Below are positions 57,594 through 64,000 of a stretch of DNA of 64,000 bases, in pieces. Origin of the DNA: Pseudomonas baltica (lineage in GTDB: Bacteria > Pseudomonadota > Gammaproteobacteria > Pseudomonadales > Pseudomonadaceae); assembly GCF_014235765.1 (NCBI RefSeq), contig NZ_JACMYH010000001.1, positions 1,922,001 through 1,986,000 on the forward strand, in the 5' to 3' direction. The position numbers and the translations under genes were made by a program. Position 1 is the stretch's first letter, and every line of letters starts with the position of its first letter. The notes beneath the pieces were generated by a model, which saw nothing but the letters and a program-made list of their open reading frames with translations, was not told the DNA's origin and made no database searches.

Positions 57594-58346
57594 TTACTGA
57601 TCCTTGCGCTTATGCGGCTCGCCCCGAGCGACCTTCTGGGTCTCGGTGAGAATGCCGCGCAAAATACTCATTTCCGACTTGTTCACGGCGCTTCGGCCAA
57701 ACAGCCGACGCAGGCGCGCCATCAAATGCCGCGGTTTTTCCGGGTCGAGAAAGGCGATATCGACCAGCGTGTCCTGCAGATGGCCATAGAAGCGCTCCAT
57801 CTCGTCGCTGGTCGCCCTCTCCTCGGCCTTCTCCATGGCAGCAGCCGGCCGCTTGCCCGCCAGCCAGGCCATGCGCACCTCATAGCCGAGCACCTGCACA
57901 GCAGCCGCCAGGTTCAGCGAGCTGAAATCGGGGTTGGACGGGATGTGCACATGGAAATGACAGCGTTGCAGCTCGTCGTTGGTCAGGCCCGCATGCTCGC
58001 GGCCGAACACCAGCGCGATCTGCTTGCCCTGCCCCACTTCGTCGATGACTTTTTCGCCGCATTCACGGGGATCCACCAAGGGCCAGGGCAGGCTGCGGTC
58101 GCGGGCGCTGGTACCCAGCACCACCGTGCAGCCCACCAGTGCCTCTTCCAGCGTGGCGACCACCTGGGCGTTTTCCAGCACGTCACTGGCACCCGAGGCG
58201 CGCGCCTCGGCTTCGGGCGACGGAAAATCGCGGGGCTCGACCAGCACCAGCCGCGACAGGCCCATGTTCTTCATGGCGCGCGCCGCTCCACCGATGTTGC
58301 CGGGATGGCTGGTATTGACCAGGACGACTCGGATGTTATCCAGCAC
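57594..58346 (-). CDS. trmJ: tRNA (Cm32/Um32) methyltransferase TrmJ
   Basis: A 250-residue SPOUT-fold methyltransferase adding 2'-O-methyl at position 32 of tRNA. SpoU motifs: NTSHPGNIGGAARAM, LVFGREHAGLTNDE and IPSNPDFSSLNLAAAVQV. Start GTG at 58346 gives LDNIRVVLVNTSHP, the usual N-terminus; a start 11 codons upstream is not family-like. Divergent from suhB with a 133-base spacer. Confidence 0.95.
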   Translation of the reverse strand: MLDNIRVVLVNTSHPGNIGGAARAMKNMGLSRLVLVEPRDFPSPEAEARASGASDVLENAQVVATLEEALVGCTVVLGTSARDRSLPWPLVDPRECGEKVIDEVGQGKQIALVFGREHAGLTNDELQRCHFHVHIPSNPDFSSLNLAAAVQVLGYEVRMAWLAGKRPAAAMEKAEERATSDEMERFYGHLQDTLVDIAFLDPEKPRHLMARLRRLFGRSAVNKSEMSILRGILTETQKVARGEPHKRKDQ

Positions 58347-58415
58347 GGCTAGGGCTCTGTGTCGGGGAAAGGGCGGCAAATATTACAGAAGGCCTATAAC
58401 TAAGGCTATGTCCCT

Positions 58416-58444
58416 CTTCTTGTCCACGACTTTTCTGCTAGAAT
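58416..58444 (+). promoter_or_regulatory. Weak candidate promoter for suhB
   Basis: TAGAAT (58439-58444) lies 35 bases before the suhB start with a poor -35 (CTTCTT, 58416-58421) 17 bases upstream. Only the -10 box is convincing. Confidence 0.35.
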
Positions 58445-58479
58445 GCGCGGCTTTCTTTAACGACCTAGGTGAAACGTCC

Positions 58480-59295
58480 ATGCAGCCCATGCTGAATATC
58501 GCGCTGCGCGCCGCCCGCAGCGCCAGTGAATTGATCTTCCGCTCCATCGAGCGCCTGGATACCATCAAGGTCGACGAGAAAGATGCCAAGGACTACGTGT
58601 CCGAAGTCGATCGCGCCGCCGAACAGAAAATCATCGACGCCCTGCGCAAGGCCTATCCAACCCACGGCATCCGTGGCGAAGAAACCGGCTTCCACGCCGG
58701 CAGCGGCGAAGGCGAAGACTACCTGTGGATCATCGACCCACTGGACGGCACCACCAACTTCCTGCGCGGCGTCCCGCATTTCGCCGTCAGCATCGCCTGC
58801 AAATACCGCGGTCGCCTGGAGCACGCGGTGGTTCTGGACCCGGTGCGCCAGGAAGAATTCACCGCCAGCCGTGGCCGTGGCGCCCAACTCAACGGTCGCC
58901 GCCTGCGCGTCAGCGGTCGCACCAGCCTGGACGGCGCCTTGCTGGGCACCGGCTTTCCGTTCCGTGACAACCAGATGGACAACCTCGACAACTACCTGGG
59001 CATGTTCCGCAGCCTGGTGGGCCAGACCGCCGGCATCCGCCGCGCCGGCTCCGCCAGCCTGGATCTGGCCTACGTCGCCGCGGGCCGCTTCGACGCATTC
59101 TGGGAGTCAGGTCTGTCGGAATGGGACATGGCTGCAGGCGTGCTGCTGATACAGGAAGCAGGCGGTCTGGTGAGCGATTTCACCGGCGGCCACAACTTCC
59201 TCGAAAACGGCCACATCGTGGCCGGCAACACCAAGTGCTTCAAGGCGGTGCTGACCGCCATCCAGCCGCACCTGCCGGCTTCGCTCAAGCGCTGA
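58480..59295 (+). CDS. suhB: Inositol monophosphatase / ribosome biogenesis factor SuhB
   Basis: A 271-residue inositol-phosphatase-family protein. Metal ligands: E67/E68 in GIRGEETGFH, D86 and D89 in WIIDPLDGTTNF, and D in SEWDMAAGV. SuhB also joins the rRNA antitermination complex in E. coli and affects virulence-gene regulation in P. aeruginosa (PA3818). Start MQPMLNIALRAARSA at 58480 follows AGGTGA. Strong terminator after the gene. Confidence 0.96.
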   Translation: MQPMLNIALRAARSASELIFRSIERLDTIKVDEKDAKDYVSEVDRAAEQKIIDALRKAYPTHGIRGEETGFHAGSGEGEDYLWIIDPLDGTTNFLRGVPHFAVSIACKYRGRLEHAVVLDPVRQEEFTASRGRGAQLNGRRLRVSGRTSLDGALLGTGFPFRDNQMDNLDNYLGMFRSLVGQTAGIRRAGSASLDLAYVAAGRFDAFWESGLSEWDMAAGVLLIQEAGGLVSDFTGGHNFLENGHIVAGNTKCFKAVLTAIQPHLPASLKR

Positions 59296-59328
59296 GCGCC
59301 GAGCGCCGACGCGACAAGCGCCGCGACG

Positions 59329-59356
59329 AAAAAAGCACCCTGATGGGTGCTTTTTT
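59329..59356. terminator. Bidirectional terminator between suhB and the deacetylase gene
   Basis: AAAAAAGCACCC, loop TGAT, GGGTGCTTTTTT: a 12-bp A/T-flanked stem that can end transcripts from both convergent genes. Confidence 0.92.
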
Positions 59357-59383
59357 CATGCCCGAGATTCACGCCAACACGGA

Positions 59384-60538
59384 CTATTCTTCGCAGGCAA
59401 AGGCCAGTATTCGACCCAGCATCTCGTCGCAGCCAGCCAGTTGCGCGATGCTGACGAACTCATCGGGCTTGTGCCCCTGCGCCATGCTGCCGGGCCCGCA
59501 CACCACCGTCGCTATGCCCGCCTGATCGAACAGCCCGCCTTCGGTACCGAATGCCACCGTGGAAAACGCCCGCGACCCGCTGAACCGCGCGATCAAGCCC
59601 GCCGCCTCGCTGGCATGGCTCACGTCAAGGCCCGGATAGCTGGACAACTCGCTGAAGCGAATGGCGCTCTGGCCACCGACCGCCTGCATGGCCGGCAGTA
59701 ACGTGTGCTCGGCGTAACCTTGCAGGGCCTGGGTGAGTTGCCGCGGATCATCGGCGGGCAGCGAGCGCACCTCGAAATCGAAACGGCAATGCTGGGGTAC
59801 GATGTTGAGCGCCGTACCGCCCGCGATCACCCCCACCTGCACCGTGGAAAACGGCGGATCGAAGCGCTCGTTGCGTGCATCCGGGGTTTGCAGCGCCTCA
59901 CCCAGCCGACCCAGTTCGGCAATCAACCGCGCGGCGTACTCGATGGCATTGACCCCACTGGGTGCATGGGCCGAGTGACAAGCCAGCCCCTCTACCTCGC
60001 AACGCATCGCCAGTTTGCCCTTGTGGCCGAGCACGGGCGCCAGTTCGGTCGGTTCGCCGATCACGCACAACATCGGCTGCACCGGCCGGTGACGCAACGC
60101 TTCGAGCAGCGAGCGCACGCCCAGGCAGCCGACTTCCTCATCGTAGGACAGCGCGATGTGCAGCGGCCTGCGCAGGGGTGCCTCGACCCATGCCGGCACC
60201 TGCGCCAGCACGCAGGCGATGTAGCCTTTCATGTCGGCGGTGCCGCGGCCGTACAACCGGCCGCCCGCTTCGCTCAACTGGAACGGCGGATACATCCAGG
60301 TCTGGCCGTCTACCGGCACCACATCGGTATGGCCCGACAGGACGATGCCCGGCACATGGTCAGGGCCGATGCTGGCGAACAGATTGGCCTTGCTGCGAGC
60401 CTCGTTGTAGATCAGCTCGCTGCTCACGCCGTACTCTGCCAGGTAGCCCTGAACGAATTCGATCAGCGCCAGGTTCGACTCGCGACTGGTGGTGTCGAAG
60501 GCCACCAACTGCGCGAGCAGATCACGGCTGGCGTTCAT
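59384..60538 (-). CDS. M20 deacetylase (ArgE/acetylornithine deacetylase-like)
   Basis: A 384-residue M20 metallopeptidase-family hydrolase. Zinc motifs: LSGHTDVVPVDGQ, GRGTADMKGYIACV, the catalytic pair in SYDEEVGCLG, and GEPTELAPVLGHKGK. The dimerisation domain follows at about residues 180-290. It is close to acetylornithine deacetylase ArgE, but Pseudomonas makes ornithine by the ArgJ cycle. In this operon it is therefore more likely to hydrolyse an N-acyl or similar amide in catabolism. Its start overlaps the DUF1028 stop by 4 bases (ATGA). The true substrate is unknown. Confidence 0.85.
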   Translation of the reverse strand: MNASRDLLAQLVAFDTTSRESNLALIEFVQGYLAEYGVSSELIYNEARSKANLFASIGPDHVPGIVLSGHTDVVPVDGQTWMYPPFQLSEAGGRLYGRGTADMKGYIACVLAQVPAWVEAPLRRPLHIALSYDEEVGCLGVRSLLEALRHRPVQPMLCVIGEPTELAPVLGHKGKLAMRCEVEGLACHSAHAPSGVNAIEYAARLIAELGRLGEALQTPDARNERFDPPFSTVQVGVIAGGTALNIVPQHCRFDFEVRSLPADDPRQLTQALQGYAEHTLLPAMQAVGGQSAIRFSELSSYPGLDVSHASEAAGLIARFSGSRAFSTVAFGTEGGLFDQAGIATVVCGPGSMAQGHKPDEFVSIAQLAGCDEMLGRILAFACEE

Positions 60539-61212
60539 CGGGCGTCTCCCGGCACGCCGTAACCCGGCGCCACCGCCGGATTCAAAGCGCGGTCGATATA
60601 GTCCTGCATCTGCGGTCGATAGGCCTGCCACAGCTGCTGCAACTCACCCAAAGGATCATGCTCGGCCCAGTCCACTCGCAGGTCGACGACGGGCCACGGC
60701 AGCTCACCTACTACTTTCAGCGCCGCAGAGTGCACCGGCCCGGCTTCGCCACCGGCGGCCAGCCCGGCCAGCATGGCATGCAGCAAGCGCTCGGCCAGGT
60801 GCCCGGAGGCCTCTTGGAACGCCTCGACCAAAGCGTCGACCACCGCGGTGGCGGCCAGCATGTTGCCTGCCGCTACGCATTGCTCACCGCTGCGCGCATG
60901 GTGAATGCCCAAGGTCTGGCCGCCGCTGACAAAGGCGCTGCGCCCCTGCGCATCGAGGGCGATGATCTGCCGGTACTCACCAAAACCGTCGCCGCCCAGC
61001 ACCTGCTGCAACGCCTCTGCAGGCGAGACCTGCCGTTCGAGCAGCACAAGCGTCTGCGGGCCGAGGGCTGGCAGGGTGATGTTCTGTGACGACACCGCCC
61101 CCACCCCGGCCAGCAGCCACGGGCAGCGGGCGCCCACGGCGATGCTCGAAGAACTGATGGCGATGCCCAACTGGCCGGTTTCGGCGCAGCGTGCCGCAAT
61201 GGAAAAGGTCAT
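60535..61212 (-). CDS. DUF1028 family protein (Ntn-hydrolase-like)
   Basis: A 225-residue member of the DUF1028 family, which has the Ntn-hydrolase fold but no well-defined activity. N-terminal MTFSIAARCAETGQLGIAIS and GARCPWLLAGVGAVSSQN are conserved. The C-terminus, TSG-like in larger members, here ends ALNPAVAPGYGVPGDAR. It is translationally coupled to the M20 gene, and DUF1028 genes often accompany Rid proteins and amidohydrolases in catabolic operons. Confidence 0.85.
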   Translation of the reverse strand: MTFSIAARCAETGQLGIAISSSSIAVGARCPWLLAGVGAVSSQNITLPALGPQTLVLLERQVSPAEALQQVLGGDGFGEYRQIIALDAQGRSAFVSGGQTLGIHHARSGEQCVAAGNMLAATAVVDALVEAFQEASGHLAERLLHAMLAGLAAGGEAGPVHSAALKVVGELPWPVVDLRVDWAEHDPLGELQQLWQAYRPQMQDYIDRALNPAVAPGYGVPGDAR

Positions 61213-61225
61213 GGCAGGGAACTCC

Positions 61226-61636
61226 TCATTCCGGGATGACGGCGATCACGTCGATTTCCATCAACCACTGCGGTTGGCCGAGGGCCGACACCACCAGGCC
61301 AGTGGAAATCGGGAAGACTCCCTTGAGCCAGCGGCCGACGACGTGATAGACCGGCTCGCGATAGCGCGGATCGATGATGTAGGTCGTGGTCTTGACGATA
61401 TGCGACAGGTCGCTGCCCGCCTCTTCCAGCAACTGCTTGACGTTTTTCATGGCCTGCTCGGCCTGCGCGGCCGGGTCACCGAGCCCCACGAGGTTGCCGT
61501 CGAAATCGGTGCCCACCTGGCCACGCACATAGACGGTATTGCCGGCCCGGACAGCTTGGCACAGGTCATTGTCCAGGCTCTGGTTGGGGTAGGTGTCCTT
61601 GGTGTTGAACATCCGAATGCGGGTATGGGTAACCAT
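61226..61636 (-). CDS. Rid-family protein lacking the deaminase arginine
   Basis: A 136-residue YjgF/YER057c/UK114 protein that should form a trimer. Start MVTHTRIRMF at 61636 has AAGGAG 8 bases upstream. RidA imine deaminases carry an Arg in the FPARS motif; the matching stretch here is FPISTGLVV (residues 108-116), with Ser where Arg belongs. The MEID near the end keeps an acidic residue. It therefore falls outside the RidA subgroup and probably does something other than 2-aminoacrylate hydrolysis. It lies 13 bases before the DUF1028 gene. Confidence 0.9.
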   Translation of the reverse strand: MVTHTRIRMFNTKDTYPNQSLDNDLCQAVRAGNTVYVRGQVGTDFDGNLVGLGDPAAQAEQAMKNVKQLLEEAGSDLSHIVKTTTYIIDPRYREPVYHVVGRWLKGVFPISTGLVVSALGQPQWLMEIDVIAVIPE

Positions 61637-61698
61637 GAACGAAACTCCTTGGCGTAGGCGTCGAGGTGACGCCACACAGTAGTGATCAACAGCTGCGA

Positions 61699-62994
61699 TC
61701 AAGCGTTGGCGCGCAACGCGGCGGGCAAGTCCGCGGCCGACCTGGATTCGTCGTAGGCGCGGTATTTGCGCTGGGTGGCGATCTGGTCGGCGACATGCCG
61801 GGCGTCGTGCCATACGCCCCAGATAAACGCCGAACCGCGCCGCGACAACCATGGCAGACCGACGAAATAGATGCCTTGTTCGCTGCTCACGCCGCGCTGG
61901 TGACGCGGCTTGCCGTTGGCGTGGAAGGCGTCCACCTGCAGCCAGCTGTAGTCTTGCGAATAACCGGTGGCCCAGATGATCGTGGCCACGCCCGCCTCGG
62001 CCAGGTCCAGCGCCTGCAGCGGCTGGGCGATGCACGCCGCGTCGGCTACGCGCTCGCGGGCAGTCGGTTCCAGGGGCAAGTCCAGGCCGTTGCGCTCGGC
62101 ATAGGCATCGGCCGCATCGAGCAGGGCCAGATAGTTCTCGTCACCCCGGTCGAGGTTGTCGTTCAGGTCCTGGGCAAAGGTGACGGTGCCATCGGCAAAA
62201 CGCTCGGTCAGGCCGACCAGCACCATCCCGGCTTGCGCCAAGCGACGAAAGTCCACGGTATGCCCGCCACGGGCGCCACTGACGGCAATGGTGACGTGCT
62301 CGCGGCCCGCCTGCACGGTCTCGCTGTCCCACAGCCCGAGCACACCCAGCCACCAGCAGAAATCCCGCCCGCGGTAAGCGCGTGGCGGCCGGTCGTGCGG
62401 CCCAACCGACAGGTAGACCTTGCGTCCTGCGCGCAGCAGCTCCTCGGCGATCTGCACCCCGGATGACCCCGCACCGACCACCAGCACCGCGCCTGCGGGC
62501 AATTGCTCGGGGTTGAAATAGTGCGCCGAATGGATCTGGTGAAGCGTTGAATCAGTGGGCGCGATGGCCGGGATGACCGGTTTCTGGAACGGCCCGGTGG
62601 CCGACACCAGATGCTTGACCGAATAGGTGCCCGCGCTGGTTTCCACGGTGAAGCCGGCGCGACCGACGTTGCGCGTCACTCGCTTGACCTCCACACCGGT
62701 CTTGATCGGCGCGTCGAATGTGCGGGCATAGGCTTCGAAATAATCGGCCACCTGCTCCTTGCCGGCGAAGCCATCCGGGTCCATATCGAATTCCAGGCCG
62801 GGGAACCGATCGTGCCAGGCCGGGCCGTTGGCCACCAGTGAGTCCCAACGGCCCGAGCGCCAGGCTTCGGCGATGCGAGCCCGCTCCAGTACCAGGTGAG
62901 GGATGCCCAGACGGCTCAGGTGCTCGCTCATGGCCACCCCGGCCTGTCCAGCACCCACTACCAGGGTGTCTATTTCGGTGATCTGTTGGTTCAT
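61699..62994 (-). CDS. FAD-dependent monooxygenase / oxidoreductase (FMO-like)
   Basis: A 431-residue two-dinucleotide-fold flavoprotein. FAD motif: VVGAGQAGVAMSEHL (about residues 13-27). NADPH motif: VVGAGSSGVQIAEEL (about residues 172-186). Before it lies HSAHYFNP, resembling the degenerate FMO signature, and IIWATGYSQDYSWL is the usual late ATGY motif. It is close to YUCCA/CzcO-type flavin monooxygenases. The start MNQQITEIDTLVV at 62994 is chosen because it sits just before the Rossmann strand; an upstream start would add 22 residues. The role is probably N- or C-oxidation of the substrate imported by the operon. Confidence 0.85.
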   Translation of the reverse strand: MNQQITEIDTLVVGAGQAGVAMSEHLSRLGIPHLVLERARIAEAWRSGRWDSLVANGPAWHDRFPGLEFDMDPDGFAGKEQVADYFEAYARTFDAPIKTGVEVKRVTRNVGRAGFTVETSAGTYSVKHLVSATGPFQKPVIPAIAPTDSTLHQIHSAHYFNPEQLPAGAVLVVGAGSSGVQIAEELLRAGRKVYLSVGPHDRPPRAYRGRDFCWWLGVLGLWDSETVQAGREHVTIAVSGARGGHTVDFRRLAQAGMVLVGLTERFADGTVTFAQDLNDNLDRGDENYLALLDAADAYAERNGLDLPLEPTARERVADAACIAQPLQALDLAEAGVATIIWATGYSQDYSWLQVDAFHANGKPRHQRGVSSEQGIYFVGLPWLSRRGSAFIWGVWHDARHVADQIATQRKYRAYDESRSAADLPAALRANA

Positions 62995-63116
62995 CTTGGC
63001 ATCCTTCGGCAGGCCGTCAGGGCTTGCCGCTGTCTTCATGAAAATTCGAAAGCCGGGCACACGGCGTCCTGCGGCACCCGCGAGGCTGTGCAGAGCGCTC
63101 AGTGGGTGTCGGGTGC

Positions 63117-63848
63117 TCAGTCCACCAGCGAGGGATCCGCCTGAATCATCAGGTACTTCATTTCTTCGAAATGGCGCTGGGAAAAATCGCTGATTTTCTC
63201 CCAGTCTCGCGCGGTCTTTTCCGCCACTTCATCAGCCAGCACCTTGAGCGGCTGACCGGTCGACCAGGCGGTTACCAGAATCTGGCAGGCGCGCTCCAGG
63301 GTCCAGATGTCATCGAACGCCTCACCCACCGTGGGGGCGGTGACGATGACACCATGGTTGCCCATCAGCAGCCGGCTCTTGTCCTCCAGCAAGCTGGCCA
63401 GGCGGGCGCCCTCGGCGCTGGTATCGGCCATGCCGCCATACAGTTCATCCACCGCGACGCGGTTGAAATAGCGTGCCGTGTTCTGGTCGACCGGCACGAT
63501 CCTGGGCTGCGCCAGGCAGGCCACGGCGGTGGTATAGACCGGGTGCAGATGCAGCACCACACGGGCATCGGGCAGGCGCTGGTGAACCTGGCCGTGGATC
63601 GACCAGGCAGTGGCATCCACGTCCGGGCGCTGCGCGGCTTCGGCATCGTCGGCATCGAGCAGCAACAGATCGCTGGCCCGCAGGCGGGAAAAATGCACCC
63701 ATTTGGGGTTGAGCAGAAACTGCTTGCCGTCGGCGCTGATGGCCGCACTGAAATGGTTGGCGACCGCCTCATGCATGCCCAGGTGGGCGATGATGCGGAA
63801 CGTCGCCGCCAGGTCGACGCGCGTCTGTTCTTCGAAACTCAGGGCCAT
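63117..63848 (-). CDS. Class II aldolase/adducin-domain protein
   Basis: A 243-residue zinc-dependent aldolase-family protein. Metal ligands are visible as the HxH of VVLHLHPVYTTA and a later His in LMGNHGVIVTAP. Family members cleave sugar-phosphate aldols or decarboxylate/epimerise, e.g. fuculose-1-phosphate aldolase; substrate cannot be set from sequence. Start ATG at 63848 (MALSFEEQTRVD) has GGAG 11 bases upstream; a GTG at 63860 is an alternative. A 122-base gap separates it from the monooxygenase gene. Confidence 0.85.
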   Translation of the reverse strand: MALSFEEQTRVDLAATFRIIAHLGMHEAVANHFSAAISADGKQFLLNPKWVHFSRLRASDLLLLDADDAEAAQRPDVDATAWSIHGQVHQRLPDARVVLHLHPVYTTAVACLAQPRIVPVDQNTARYFNRVAVDELYGGMADTSAEGARLASLLEDKSRLLMGNHGVIVTAPTVGEAFDDIWTLERACQILVTAWSTGQPLKVLADEVAEKTARDWEKISDFSQRHFEEMKYLMIQADPSLVD

Positions 63849-63920
63849 GGCGCTGGGCACTCCGTTGGCACGTACCCGCGACGATCCGCGGGTACTGATG
63901 GCTGATCTTGACGTGCGCTA

Positions 63921-64000
63921 TCAGGGCTTGGGCATCAATGTGGCGATGTCATCGGCGGTCGGCGCCTGGAACTTGTACTTGGCCAGCAGGGCGGCGTACT
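63921..64000 (-). CDS. C-terminal tail of an unidentified protein (cut by window edge)
   Basis: Only 25 codons are visible, read from the right edge, ending YAALLAKYKFQAPTADDIAT then LMPKP and TGA. The LLAKYKF pattern near the end resembles C-termini of periplasmic substrate-binding proteins, which would suit an operon importing its own substrate, but this is too little to identify the family. It ends 72 bases before the aldolase gene on the same strand and is presumably the next upstream gene of the same operon. Confidence 0.5.
   Translation of the reverse strand, partial: YAALLAKYKFQAPTADDIATLMPKP

Overview
The window is a high-GC stretch from a Pseudomonas chromosome, most likely of the fluorescens/putida group. 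Three things point there: the gene order (mreBCD-maf-rng-yhdP-tldD, gatCAB, roxSR beside the dpp peptide operon, and der-bamB-yfgM-hisS-ispG-rodZ-pilF-rlmN-ndk-isc-cysE-trmJ-suhB), the families themselves (OprD-type porin, RoxS/RoxR, the long 556-residue LeuA), and many short palindromic REP repeats typical of the genus. From memory, two blocks match P. aeruginosa PAO1 order, about PA4474-PA4506 on the left and PA3777-PA3818 on the right, joined at dppF/xseA. No rRNA, tRNA, CRISPR array, prophage or intact insertion sequence was seen.

Layout. 1-9618 (minus): tldD (cut by the window edge), a tandem hairpin array, yhdP, rng, maf, mreD, mreC, mreB (cell shape and envelope). 9824-14634 (plus): gatCAB, an RlpA-like lipoprotein whose 5' end carries REP repeats, and a cation/Ca2+ exchanger. 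14648-21077 (minus): an amino-acid permease, an AEC carrier, kdgD and its probable FadR-type repressor, then roxR/roxS. 21246-34458 (plus): a SIMPL protein and a peptide-uptake cluster with four DppA-like binding proteins, an OpdP-like porin and dppBCDF. 34552-38810 (plus): xseA, an M23 peptidase, and leuA with a candidate leader peptide. 39017-40962 (minus): an omega-amidase/aminotransferase pair. 41013-41498: a tandem array of eight REP units. 41513-58346 (minus): der, bamB, yfgM, hisS, ispG, rodZ, pilF, rlmN, ndk, the isc cluster iscRSUA-hscBA-fdx-iscX, cysE and trmJ. 58480-59295 (plus): suhB. 59384-64000 (minus): a catabolic-looking operon with an M20 deacetylase, a DUF1028 protein, a Rid protein lacking the usual arginine, an FAD monooxygenase, a class II aldolase and the tail of one more gene.

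Most of the window is core housekeeping. The less expected parts are the repeat arrays (531-660, 41013-41498, 56554-56813), REP sequence inside the start of the RlpA-like gene, a probable ATT start in mreC, an operator sitting on the kdgD -10 box, a promoter -10 box in the loop of the isc terminator, the leuA leader, and the 59384-64000 operon, which is the best candidate here for an uncharacterised pathway.
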